The notes under the pieces: model-generated
Told to the model about the DNA's origin: nothing
Database searches by the model: none
What the model saw: only the letters and a program-made list of their open reading frames with translations
Part shown: positions 1 to 8,881 of the stretch, in pieces
Layout: every line of letters starts with the position of its first letter
Position numbering within the stretch: position 1 is the stretch's first letter
Translations under genes and position numbers: made by a program
From: a bacterium
GTDB lineage: Bacteria; Desulfobacterota; Deferrisomatia; Deferrisomatales; BM512
Assembly: GCA_004322275.1 (NCBI GenBank)
Contig: SCTA01000017.1
Span: forward strand, 75,595-108,263
Length of the DNA stretch: 32,669 nucleotides
Reading direction: 5' to 3'

Positions 1-17
1 GGGAGTGAAACGAAATA

Positions 18-1349
18 ATGAATATCCTCTGGAGCGAGGTTCTCTTTGATCTTGAAAGGGAGGTTCCCGCCCAAACCTTCGCCACCTGGATTAAACCTCT
101 GGAGGCATCAAGGGTTGAGAGAGACGTCTTTTTCATAACGGCGCCCAACCGGTTTTTCGCGGACTGGCTCAAGGACAACGGGCTTTCCTCGCTGATCGAG
201 GGGATCCTGGAGCGCCGCCTCGGGACCAGGGTCCGCGTCGAATTCACGATCTCAAAAAAACCCCAGCGCCAGCCTCCTTCCGGCGAGACGGCTAAAAAAG
301 AAAAGAGCGAGTGGCGCGAAAGATCGGTGCGCATAGGCCTTAACCCAAGGCACACCTTTGAATCCTTCGTAGTGGGCCCCTGCAACGAATTCGCGCAGGC
401 GGCCAGCAAGGCGGTCGCGGGCGGCTCCCACCACAATTACAACCCTCTCTTCATCTACGGGGGAGTCGGTCTCGGGAAGACCCACCTCCTTAACGCCATA
501 GGCAACCAGAAGCTGATGGAAAACCCTCAGCTGAAGATTTGCTTCGTCACCTCCGAATCCTTCACGAACGAACTGATTCAGGCTCTCACCAACGACCGGA
601 TGAACGAGTTTCGGGCCAAGTACCGGTCGATGGACGTTCTTCTGGTGGACGACATCCAGTTCCTGAAAAAGAAGGAGCGCACGCAGGAGGAGTTTTTCCA
701 CACCTTCAACGCCCTCTACGAGAGACAAAAATCCATAGTCCTTTCGAGCGACAAGTTCCCCAAGGAGATTCCCGAGATCGAGGACCGCCTCCGCTCCCGC
801 TTTGAATGGGGGCTCATAGCAGACATCCAGCCGCCGGATATGGAGACCAAGGTCGCGATACTTAACAAGAAGGCGCAGATCGAGTCGATAGAGATGCCCG
901 GCGAAGTCTCCATGTTTCTGGCTTCCCGGGTCTTGTCCAACATAAGAGAGCTGGAAGGCTCCCTTACCCGCGTGGCCGCTTTCGCGAACCTTACCCACAC
1001 CAGCATAAACATAGAGTTGGCCAAGAAGGTTCTGCAGGGGTCCTCGCAGGGGCCGGAATCCTCCCTGAGCGTGGAGGACGTGCTGAAGGCCGTTTCCGCT
1101 CACTGCAAGATAAAGATCTCCGACATAAAGGGAAAGAGGCGCACGAAGGTCATAGCCTGGGCGAGGCAGCTCTCCATGTATCTGTCAAGAGAGCTTACCG
1201 ACAGCTCCTTTCCGGAGATAGGAAACCGTCTGGGGGGAAAGGACCATTCAACCGTTATGTACGCCTGCGACAAGATAGCCGAAATGGCCGAAAAGGACCG
1301 CGACGTGGCCCGGCAGATAAACTCGATAAAGTCCACCCTCGGCAAATGA
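18..1349 (+). CDS. dnaA: Chromosomal replication initiator protein DnaA
   Basis: AAA+ ATPase that binds DnaA boxes at oriC, melts the origin and loads the helicase. The 443-residue protein has the normal bacterial length and all four domains: an N-terminal interaction domain (about 1-75), a short charged linker (about 76-105), the AAA+ core with Walker A GGVGLGKT (148-155), Walker B LLVDDIQF (208-215) and an arginine-finger region RLRSRFEWGL (257-266), and a C-terminal helix-turn-helix domain ending in the DnaA signature GGKDHSTVMYAC (406-417). The ATG at 18 follows a GGGAG Shine-Dalgarno-like stretch at the window edge. dnaN, recF and gyrB follow, the classical origin order, and the downstream gap contains the probable oriC. 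Family assignment is certain from motifs and context. Confidence 0.98.
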   Translation: MNILWSEVLFDLEREVPAQTFATWIKPLEASRVERDVFFITAPNRFFADWLKDNGLSSLIEGILERRLGTRVRVEFTISKKPQRQPPSGETAKKEKSEWRERSVRIGLNPRHTFESFVVGPCNEFAQAASKAVAGGSHHNYNPLFIYGGVGLGKTHLLNAIGNQKLMENPQLKICFVTSESFTNELIQALTNDRMNEFRAKYRSMDVLLVDDIQFLKKKERTQEEFFHTFNALYERQKSIVLSSDKFPKEIPEIEDRLRSRFEWGLIADIQPPDMETKVAILNKKAQIESIEMPGEVSMFLASRVLSNIRELEGSLTRVAAFANLTHTSINIELAKKVLQGSSQGPESSLSVEDVLKAVSAHCKIKISDIKGKRRTKVIAWARQLSMYLSRELTDSSFPEIGNRLGGKDHSTVMYACDKIAEMAEKDRDVARQINSIKSTLGK

Positions 1350-1391
1350 GGCCGAAGTGAAAAACAATAAAAGAAATCTTGTGGAGCGTCC

Positions 1392-1400
1392 TGTGGATAA
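1392..1400 (-). promoter_or_regulatory. DnaA box, perfect consensus (TTATCCACA on the minus strand)
   Basis: The plus strand reads TGTGGATAA, the exact complement of the consensus DnaA box. A weaker site sharing only the TCCACA core lies 11 bp upstream (1380-1388, minus strand). Confidence 0.85.
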
Positions 1401-1503
1401 GATGTCGATGAATCCGAACCTTCCCGGAACTGTCTAAAACCGGTTTTTTCATCAACATCTTCTGGACAGCAAAAAACTTTCGCTTCAAAAGGGAAAAGAT
1501 GAG

Positions 1504-1512
1504 TTTTCCACA
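1504..1512 (+). promoter_or_regulatory. DnaA box, one mismatch (TTTTCCACA), next to the unwinding region
   Basis: It differs from the consensus TTATCCACA at one position, sits 13 bp before the triplet run at 1526-1540 and points toward it, as the boxes flanking the unwinding region do in Bacillus subtilis. A degenerate second box (1513-1521, 5 of 9 matches) fills the intervening stretch. Confidence 0.75.
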
Positions 1513-1525
1513 ATTTCTGCAGGGC

Positions 1526-1540
1526 CTATTACTACTACTT
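1526..1540 (+). promoter_or_regulatory. DnaA-trio element of the origin unwinding region
   Basis: Five consecutive triplets CTA-TTA-CTA-CTA-CTT directly follow a GC patch and precede the AT-rich tract. On the complementary strand these read 3'-GAT-type repeats, the published DnaA-trio signature for single-strand DnaA filament assembly. The match in order and spacing is clear by eye; the function is inferred. Confidence 0.75.
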
Positions 1541-1587
1541 TATAAAGGTAATTAATTTAATAAAAGAAGATAGACGGGAGAAAGACG

Positions 1588-2709
1588 ATGCGGATTGAAA
1601 TCAGCCAGGAAGCTTTTTCGGAGATCATTTCCCGCGCTCAATCCACTCTGGAAAGAAAGAGCACGAGGCCCATTCTGGAGAACGTACTCCTTCGGGCGCA
1701 GGGAGAAGAGCTTGTCCTGTCGGCGACGGACCTTCGGATAAGCCTCATTCAAAAATCCGTCTGCAAGGTAAATGAAGCCGGTTCAATCTCCATACCCGGC
1801 AGAAAGCTCAACGAAATCGTAAAGGAAATTCCCAGAGGGACGGTCGCTGTAGAAACCAGGGAAAACAACTGGGTTACGATCTCTGCCGGAAACTCCACCT
1901 TTCACATACCGGGGACGCCGGCTGAGGAGTTTCCTACTTTTCCCACTCCTCCCGACAATTTTCAAAAGATCAATCCCGCTTCTTTCGACCGCATACTCAC
2001 AAAAACGGTCTTCGCCGCCTCCAGCGACGAAACCCGGATTTACCTTTGCGGCGTCTTTTTCAAGGAGTGGGTGGACCAGAAGGGAAAATCCTTCCTCAAA
2101 ATGGTCGCCACCGACGGACACAGGCTCAGCCTTATGGACGAACCCCTCGAAAAGGGGCTCGGCCTGTTTTCTTCGGGAATAATTGTTCCTAAAAAGGGAG
2201 TTGCGGAACTGAAATCCCTTCTTGCGATGGGAAAGGAAGTTTTTGAAATAGCCTGCGCCGACGGACGTCTTTACGCGCGGACGGGGGACATTCTTCTCAG
2301 CGTTACCCTTATCGACGCGAGTTTTCCCAATTACCAGCAGGTAATTCCCGAGATATCGGGAAACGGGGTCCTCATCTCCTGCGATCATTTCAGAGACGCC
2401 ATCAAGAGAGTATCCATCCTCAGCGATCAGGAGACGAGATCGGTCCTGACGGAGATAGAGGGAAACCTCATGACCCTGGTTTCCGACAACCCCGGCATGG
2501 GAGACGCAAAAGAGACCCTTCCAGTGGAATACGCCGGAGCCCCGGTCAAGGTGGCCTTTAACGCCAACTACCTCATGGACATACTCAAAGTCATGGATGA
2601 CGAGACCCTCCGGATGGAGATAAAGGACTCCCTCTCCCCGGCGCTGTTTCTCGGAACCGACAAGGATGCGAGGTTCATGTCGGTGGTAATGCCGATGCGC
2701 GTTGACTGA
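1588..2709 (+). CDS. dnaN: DNA polymerase III subunit beta (sliding clamp)
   Basis: The homodimeric ring clamp tethers DNA polymerase III to the template and is a docking platform for replication and repair proteins. At 373 residues it has the usual length for three repeated clamp folds. It starts MRIEISQEAFSEII, contains the domain-1 stretch STRPILENV, and ends with the family-typical VVMPMRVD, the C-terminal strand bordering the protein-binding pocket. The ATG is preceded by GGGAG (1576-1580) at normal spacing. It lies directly downstream of oriC and its stop region runs into recF, so the two are probably cotranscribed and translationally coupled. Nothing unusual was seen. Confidence 0.97.
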   Translation: MRIEISQEAFSEIISRAQSTLERKSTRPILENVLLRAQGEELVLSATDLRISLIQKSVCKVNEAGSISIPGRKLNEIVKEIPRGTVAVETRENNWVTISAGNSTFHIPGTPAEEFPTFPTPPDNFQKINPASFDRILTKTVFAASSDETRIYLCGVFFKEWVDQKGKSFLKMVATDGHRLSLMDEPLEKGLGLFSSGIIVPKKGVAELKSLLAMGKEVFEIACADGRLYARTGDILLSVTLIDASFPNYQQVIPEISGNGVLISCDHFRDAIKRVSILSDQETRSVLTEIEGNLMTLVSDNPGMGDAKETLPVEYAGAPVKVAFNANYLMDILKVMDDETLRMEIKDSLSPALFLGTDKDARFMSVVMPMRVD

Positions 2710-2713
2710 GGGA

Positions 2714-3811
2714 ATGGTTCTAAAAAGGATTTTGTACAGGGGTTTCAGAAATCTTTCGCCGGAGCCCCTTGAACCCGGGCCCGCTCTGAACGTCTTTTGC
2801 GGCCCCAACGCTCAGGGAAAGACCAACATACTCGAAGCCGTCTACCTTCTTTCCACTCTCGGCAGTTTCAGAACCAGAAGAGTGAGGGATCTCATAACGG
2901 TGGGGGAGAACGAGGCGGAAGTAGAAGGGATAGTCAGCGACGGCTACGGAACAGCCCGGCTTGGCGTCCACCTGTCGAAGGAAGGCAAAAAAGCCTTCGT
3001 GGACAGAAAACAGCCTTTTTCGGCCGCCGGATACCTGAAGGTCTTTCCCACGGTTTTTTTCGGGCCGGGGGACATGGAAATGGCGAAGGGGGACCAGTCC
3101 CTAAGAAGAAAATATCTCGACAGGGCCTCTTTCTCGGCCGATCCCTCGTACGTCGAGAAGATGAAAAACTACCGGCGGGCTCTGGCGCAGCGAAACGAGG
3201 CTCTCCAGAGTAACCAGCAGGACCTCGAGCCCTGGACAACCTTTCTTTCACAGGCCGGTTGGGAGATATGCAGGCAAAGGAGCCTGTCTCTGGGGGAACT
3301 GAAAGAGACGGTAGCGCGCATACACAGGGATATTTCCGGCGGAACCGAGGAGATAGAGATATCCTACAAGCCCTCCTGGAAGATGGAAGAGGGGGCGGAG
3401 GGGCTCAGAAACATTCTTCTGGAGAGCGACGCCGAGGACCGGAAAAGGGGGTTTACCCACCACGGGCCGCACAGGGACAAGGTAAAGGTAAAACTTGGGG
3501 GAAGAGAGATATCCGAGCACGGCTCGCAGGGTCAGCACAGGACTCTGGTTCTTTCGATGAAACTGGCGCTTCTCTTGTGGGCGAAGGAGAAGACGGGCTC
3601 TTCTCCCGCCTTTCTCCTTGACGACCCCGGCAGCGAACTGGACAAAAAGCGCCTCGGCTATCTGGGAGAGTTTCTCACCGGCTGGAAGGGGCAGGTTTTC
3701 GTTTCCTCGGTGGGGAGCGACGACATACCCGTAAACGCCGGCAGCGTTAAAAACGTTTACAATATAGAGTCCGGAAGGGTCGCGAAGACCGGAACCGTTT
3801 CAAAAAACTGA
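2714..3811 (+). CDS. recF: DNA replication and repair protein RecF
   Basis: SMC-like ATPase that binds gapped DNA and, with RecO and RecR, helps load RecA. With the ATG at 2714 the protein is 365 residues and opens MVLKRILYRGFRNL, which aligns with the family N-terminus from residue 1. Walker A is GPNAQGKT (30-37), the ABC-signature equivalent is SQGQHR, and Walker B/D-loop is AFLLDDPGSELD. An in-frame TTG at 2702 would add four residues and overlap the dnaN stop; I prefer the ATG because of the N-terminal alignment, although a GAGGGA stretch directly abuts it and coupling to dnaN is likely. Third gene of the origin cluster. Confidence 0.95.
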   Translation: MVLKRILYRGFRNLSPEPLEPGPALNVFCGPNAQGKTNILEAVYLLSTLGSFRTRRVRDLITVGENEAEVEGIVSDGYGTARLGVHLSKEGKKAFVDRKQPFSAAGYLKVFPTVFFGPGDMEMAKGDQSLRRKYLDRASFSADPSYVEKMKNYRRALAQRNEALQSNQQDLEPWTTFLSQAGWEICRQRSLSLGELKETVARIHRDISGGTEEIEISYKPSWKMEEGAEGLRNILLESDAEDRKRGFTHHGPHRDKVKVKLGGREISEHGSQGQHRTLVLSMKLALLLWAKEKTGSSPAFLLDDPGSELDKKRLGYLGEFLTGWKGQVFVSSVGSDDIPVNAGSVKNVYNIESGRVAKTGTVSKN

Positions 3812-3819
3812 GAGCGTAA

Positions 3820-6225
<2,406 letters not shown>

Positions 6226-6275
6226 TCCGTTGCATATTATAAAAACCGTGGTAAAAAGACATTCTTTGACAGTTT

Positions 6276-6332
6276 GTGTCATGAAGTGACAAAAATCGTC
6301 ACTGTTAAAAGATATTCCCGGCCGTCCGTGTC
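6276..6332 (+). promoter_or_regulatory. Candidate upstream activator sites for an NtrC-family regulator (PilR-like)
   Basis: Two GTGTC motifs occur at 6276-6280 and 6328-6332, about 75-130 bp upstream of the sigma-54 promoter. The first belongs to an inverted repeat, TGTCA at 6277-6281 and TGACA at 6287-6291, followed by a second inversion (AGTGA...TCACT). Pseudomonas PilR recognises (C/G)TGTC motifs at comparable distances. The identity of the regulator is inference. The remainder of the gap between gyrB and the pilin (6226-6506) shows no gene and no clear gyrB terminator. Confidence 0.4.
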
Positions 6333-6405
6333 TACAGGTTGATTGCTTTCAAATCACAAGCCCCATATGTGGTTTGTCCGGGAGCGAGGGCGATATTTTT
6401 ACAAC

Positions 6406-6421
6406 TGGCATGGCTATTGCA
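6406..6421 (+). promoter_or_regulatory. Sigma-54 (-24/-12) promoter of the major pilin gene
   Basis: TGGCATGGCTATTGCA carries the invariant GG and GC dinucleotides at the correct 10-bp separation and matches the TGGCAC-N5-TTGCA consensus almost fully. A start about 12 nt downstream (near 6432) gives a leader of roughly 75 nt before the ATG at 6507. Sigma-54 control of pilA is established in Pseudomonas, Myxococcus and Geobacter. Confidence 0.85.
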
Positions 6422-6506
6422 TTTTACCCAGTCAGGTCTTTTTAAAAACGAGAAGTCAATTAACAAAAGACTTCCTCAAAAACACGCACACTTCAGGAGG
6501 TGCAAC

Positions 6507-6953
6507 ATGTTTAAGAAACTTCAGAGCAAAAAAGGCTTCACACTGATCGAGCTCATGATCGTCGTGGCAATTCTGGGCGTCCTCGCCGCCGTCGCGATCC
6601 CCCAGTACCTCGACTACATCGCGGCTTCCAAGACCCGCGCCTCGATGTCCAACTACGACACCGCCATCAAGTCCGTCAAGGGCGAATTCGCCAAGAGAAC
6701 CGCCGGCAAGGGCGCTTCCGCCGACTTAGTGGCCATGCTGAACGACGCAGGCCGCAACGTGAACCCCTACGAGCCCAGCCAGGCCGCTTATCTGTCCGGC
6801 ACCTCCCCCGCACTCGGCCAGGTCGGCATCGACCCCATTGACGCCAGCGCGGCCACCGGTATCGCCCAGGGCGAAACCATCACCGTCACCGGCAATTACC
6901 TCGACATGGCCGGAACGGCTCAGACCAAGACCATGATCCTCACCTACGAATAA
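6507..6953 (+). CDS. pilA: Type IV major pilin (PilA-like prepilin)
   Basis: Structural subunit of a type IV pilus, processed by prepilin peptidase and assembled through the inner membrane. The ATG at 6507 has a strong AGGAGG at 6496-6500 with ideal spacing; the open frame extends upstream but without translation signals. The 148-residue preprotein has the leader [10 protein letters not shown], cleavage before Phe11, and the class IVa N-terminal helix [20 protein letters not shown] with Glu at mature position 5. The mature chain (138 residues) has no cysteines, so there is no C-terminal disulfide loop, and it is far longer than the roughly 60-residue Geobacter nanowire pilin. All 11 Ile codons are ATC or ATT, unlike its neighbours, indicating high expression. 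A sigma-54 promoter precedes it and a terminator follows. Confidence 0.93.
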   Translation: MFKKLQSKKGFTLIELMIVVAILGVLAAVAIPQYLDYIAASKTRASMSNYDTAIKSVKGEFAKRTAGKGASADLVAMLNDAGRNVNPYEPSQAAYLSGTSPALGQVGIDPIDASAATGIAQGETITVTGNYLDMAGTAQTKTMILTYE

Positions 6954-6974
6954 GCTGCAAAATCATTAAGTCAA

Positions 6975-7010
6975 AGGGGAGGAGCCAGACGGCCCCTCCC
7001 CTTTTTTTTT
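6975..7010 (+). terminator. Rho-independent terminator after the first pilin gene
   Basis: A GC-rich 12-bp stem with one mismatch (6975-6986 pairing with 6991-7002) is followed by nine T residues (7002-7010). The T tract ends directly before the ribosome-binding site of the second pilin, so it probably reduces rather than abolishes its expression from the pilA promoter. Confidence 0.85.
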
Positions 7011-7024
7011 GAAAGGGATCGCAG

Positions 7025-7453
7025 GTGAGAAAAAGAGGCGGCTTTACGCTCATCGAGCTGATGATAGTTGTCTCGATCCTCGGAGTATTATCGGCGGTGG
7101 CCATACCGCAGTATCTCTCCTACGTCGAGATATCCAAAAGAGGCGTCACGATTTCCAATTTCAGAACCGCCATAAAAGCCGTCCAGGGAGAGATATCGAA
7201 AAAGACGACCGGAAAACCGGTTGCCTCGGACATGGTCCTGACCCTCAACGATCTCCAGAGAAGAAACAAGGACCCCTACGACAGCAGTCTCGACGCCTTT
7301 ACCGACTTCGGGGCTACACAATTGGGGCAGGTAGGAATATCCGTAAGGGATTTTCGGCCCCTGAACCCGGGAGATACCATCGATTTAAGCGTCTCCTACG
7401 TGGAAAACGACGGGACCGTCGCCAGCAGAACGGAGACGGTAACGGTGAGATAG
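7025..7453 (+). CDS. Type IV pilin-like protein, paralogue of the upstream major pilin
   Basis: A 142-residue prepilin from a GTG start, preceded by AAAGGGA (7012-7018). The short leader MRKRGG is followed by the helix [21 protein letters not shown] with Glu at mature position 5. Alignment by eye shows it is a tandem paralogue of the upstream pilin: YLxY after the helix, conserved AIK, KGEF/QGEI, MVLTLND against LVAMLND, a shared LGQVGI and a similar beta-strand ending. Codon use differs: 6 of 10 Ile codons are ATA, none in the upstream gene. It is therefore probably a low-abundance minor pilin or an alternative subunit. A strong terminator separates the two genes. Confident as a pilin-family protein; its role in the fibre is unknown. 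Confidence 0.88.
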   Translation: MRKRGGFTLIELMIVVSILGVLSAVAIPQYLSYVEISKRGVTISNFRTAIKAVQGEISKKTTGKPVASDMVLTLNDLQRRNKDPYDSSLDAFTDFGATQLGQVGISVRDFRPLNPGDTIDLSVSYVENDGTVASRTETVTVR

Positions 7454-7536
7454 ACCGGCGGGAGGCGAAGAACCCCCCGCTTGCCATATTCCGGCTTTTT
7501 CGCTATTTTGTTTTTATGCGAATCGGGAGGCTTGCC

Positions 7537-7956
7537 ATGGTTGCCAAAAGAGCGAAAAAAGGCTTTACCCTTGTCGAACTGATGATAGTCGTGGCGATAT
7601 TGGGTGTGCTCGCCGCCATTGCCGTTCCCCTCTACACCGGATACGTCGAGGATGCGAGACAATCCGAGGCGACGGCCAACCTGCAGGTGATAAGAACCCT
7701 CGAAGAGCAGTATATCGCCGACGAAGGAACTTACGTTGCGGGCAGCTATACGGAGTCCTCGACCACCCTTCAGACCGCCCTTGAGGGGTTCCAGCCGGGA
7801 GCCGCCACGGGCCTGAGCTACGACTACGTGGTCACGGTGACAGCCCCGCCTAATCCAACCTTCCTTGCCAAGGCGACCCGGAAGTCCGACACCTCGAAGT
7901 GGTTTTCGATTACTGAGGCTAACGTTAAGGTCGATCAGAGCGGTACCGGCTGGTAG
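7537..7956 (+). CDS. Type IV pilin-like protein (third, divergent paralogue)
   Basis: A 139-residue prepilin. The ATG at 7537 has GGGAGG (7525-7530) six bases upstream; an in-frame ATG at 7516 lacks one. Leader MVAKRAKKG, then [20 protein letters not shown] with the conserved Glu at mature position 5, followed by YTGYVEDARQSEATANLQVIRTLEE, which resembles the PilE/minor-pilin type more than the two upstream genes. The C-terminal domain (TYVAGSYTESSTTLQTAL... SKWFSITEANVKV) is unrelated by eye to its neighbours and has no cysteines. It lies 83 bp after the second pilin. A pseudopilin of a secretion system is an alternative, but no secretion genes are nearby. Confidence 0.85.
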   Translation: MVAKRAKKGFTLVELMIVVAILGVLAAIAVPLYTGYVEDARQSEATANLQVIRTLEEQYIADEGTYVAGSYTESSTTLQTALEGFQPGAATGLSYDYVVTVTAPPNPTFLAKATRKSDTSKWFSITEANVKVDQSGTGW

Positions 7957-8169
7957 ACGGCTTCGGCTTTTGCCGTTACTCGGCGCATCCTTTTCGTCCC
8001 CGGCTTCGTCATGTCCTCGCTCAAAGGCTCGCCGTAGCGCTGCTACTGCCTCGCCCTTTCACTGCGCGGCTCCTCGCCTGCGGGCCGCTCGCTGGTTTTC
8101 CGGGAGTTTCTTGTAACTGCGACCGCGCTCCCTGCGGGCTCCTCGCCCGGCGACAAAATCCAAAGCCGT
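7957..8169. repeat. Inverted-repeat-bounded intergenic element, family 2, long copy
   Basis: It begins immediately after the stop codon of the third pilin with ACGGCTTCGGCTTTTGCCG (7957-7975) and ends with the inverted copy CGACAAAATCCAAAGCCGT (8151-8169). The last 42 bp (8128-8169) nearly match the end of the element after uvrD (32073-32114). Inside, 7998-8073 closely matches the reverse complement of the family-1 repeat near 11.8 kb, suggesting nesting or shared ancestry. No convincing reading frame is present. Confidence 0.7.
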
Positions 8170-8182
8170 TTGTAAAAGCTCC

Positions 8183-8212
8183 GTCATTCTCGCCCGGAGG
8201 GCGGGAATCCAG
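8183..8212. repeat. REP-like hairpin repeat (CATTC...GAATCC type)
   Basis: A 10-bp stem (8186-8195 with 8199-8208, one G-T pair) and a three-base loop, within a sequence of the widespread bacterial form CATTC-GC-rich-GAATCCAG. It lies in the convergent gap between the third pilin and rdgB. Confidence 0.55.
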
Positions 8213-8245
8213 AAATATAAAACGCACCTTTCCTCAGTCGCGTAG

Positions 8246-8271
8246 GTCGGATTGAGGTACGAAAATCCGAC
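8246..8271. repeat. REP-like hairpin (GTCGGATT...AATCCGAC) just past the rdgB stop
   Basis: A perfect 8-bp inverted repeat (8246-8253 and 8264-8271) with a 10-base loop, of the common GGTCGGATT-type dispersed repeat. It sits one base beyond the rdgB stop codon and could terminate or protect the minus-strand transcript. Confidence 0.5.
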
Positions 8272-8272
8272 A

Positions 8273-8881
8273 TTATCGATTTGCTTTAAACTTACTTCGC
8301 GTTCGGAGAGATTTGGCCAGCTGATCCAGCGCTTTTCTCCGGTGGCTTATAAGGTTTTTCTCTGAAAGCTCCATATCCGCGAGGGTCTTTGTTTCTCCTT
8401 CGGGCACGAAGAGGGGGTCGTAGCCGAAGCCTCCGCTCCCTCTTTTCTCCTCCAGTATCTTCCCTTTTAGAACTCCCTCCGCATGAAGCTCCGTTCCCCC
8501 TTCGCCGATGAAGACCATGTGGCAGATGAAGGCGGCGGTTCGCTTTTCGGCCGGTACGCCCTTAAGCTCTTCGAGGAGCTTTTCGTTGTTGTCGGCGTCG
8601 GTGGCTTTTTCCCCGGCGTAGCGCGCCGAACGGACGCCGGGAAACCCTCCGAGGGAGTCCACCGAAAGCCCCGTGTCGTCGGCCAGCACCGGCAGGTGCG
8701 ACAATTTGTTCAGTTCGCGCGCCTTCTTGAGGGCGTTTTCGGTGAAGGTGGCTCCGTCCTCGACGACTTCGACGCAGAGCCCCGCTTCCCGAAGGCCGAC
8801 GACCTCGAAACCCAGCGGGCCGAGTATGCCTTTCACTTCCTTCAGCTTACCTGCATTGTTGGTGGCGAAGAGAAGTTTCAT
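8273..8881 (-). CDS. rdgB: XTP/dITP diphosphatase (non-canonical purine NTP pyrophosphatase)
   Basis: Hydrolyses dITP, ITP and XTP to monophosphates plus pyrophosphate, keeping deaminated purines out of DNA and RNA. The 202-residue protein has the HAM1 family layout: N-terminal LLFATNNAGKLKEVKGIL, the metal/catalytic region VLADDTGLSVDSLGGFPGVRS, and the substrate-pocket motifs GSGGFGYDPLFVPE and SHRRKAL near the end. The ATG directly abuts the rph stop (TAAATG), with GGGTGA just upstream inside rph, so translation is coupled. The rph-rdgB pairing is common in bacteria, which supports the assignment. Last gene of a minus-strand unit. Confidence 0.95.
   Translation of the reverse strand: MKLLFATNNAGKLKEVKGILGPLGFEVVGLREAGLCVEVVEDGATFTENALKKARELNKLSHLPVLADDTGLSVDSLGGFPGVRSARYAGEKATDADNNEKLLEELKGVPAEKRTAAFICHMVFIGEGGTELHAEGVLKGKILEEKRGSGGFGYDPLFVPEGETKTLADMELSEKNLISHRRKALDQLAKSLRTRSKFKANR

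Larger units (their letters stand above)
1380..1565. other. Probable chromosomal replication origin (oriC) between dnaA and dnaN
   Basis: The 238-bp dnaA-dnaN gap holds, in order, a perfect DnaA box on the minus strand (1392-1400), a one-mismatch box on the plus strand (1504-1512), a degenerate box-like stretch, a short GC patch (GGGCC, 1522-1526), a run of CTA/TTA-type triplets (1526-1540) and an AT-rich tract (1541-1565). This is the order of the basal unwinding system described at the Bacillus subtilis oriC. Function is inferred from order and motif identity; a second half of the origin upstream of dnaA would lie outside the window. Confidence 0.85.

Noticed and set aside
6339-6506. N-terminal extension of the first pilin
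   Set aside because: It contains the sigma-54 promoter and the strong ribosome-binding site directly precedes the ATG at 6507, where a normal prepilin leader begins.
6507-6953. Geobacter-style conductive short pilin
   Set aside because: The mature protein has about 138 residues rather than about 60 and has a full globular C-terminal domain; nothing here argues for conductivity.
7009-7956. A single 315-residue protein covering the second and third pilins
   Set aside because: The first part runs out of frame through the second pilin and has no motif; only the C-terminal part from 7537, with its own ribosome-binding site, is a pilin.
7957-8272. CRISPR array or attachment site
   Set aside because: The repeats are inverted and of unequal length, without regular spacers, and no cas or integrase gene is in the window. 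No CRISPR was seen anywhere else.
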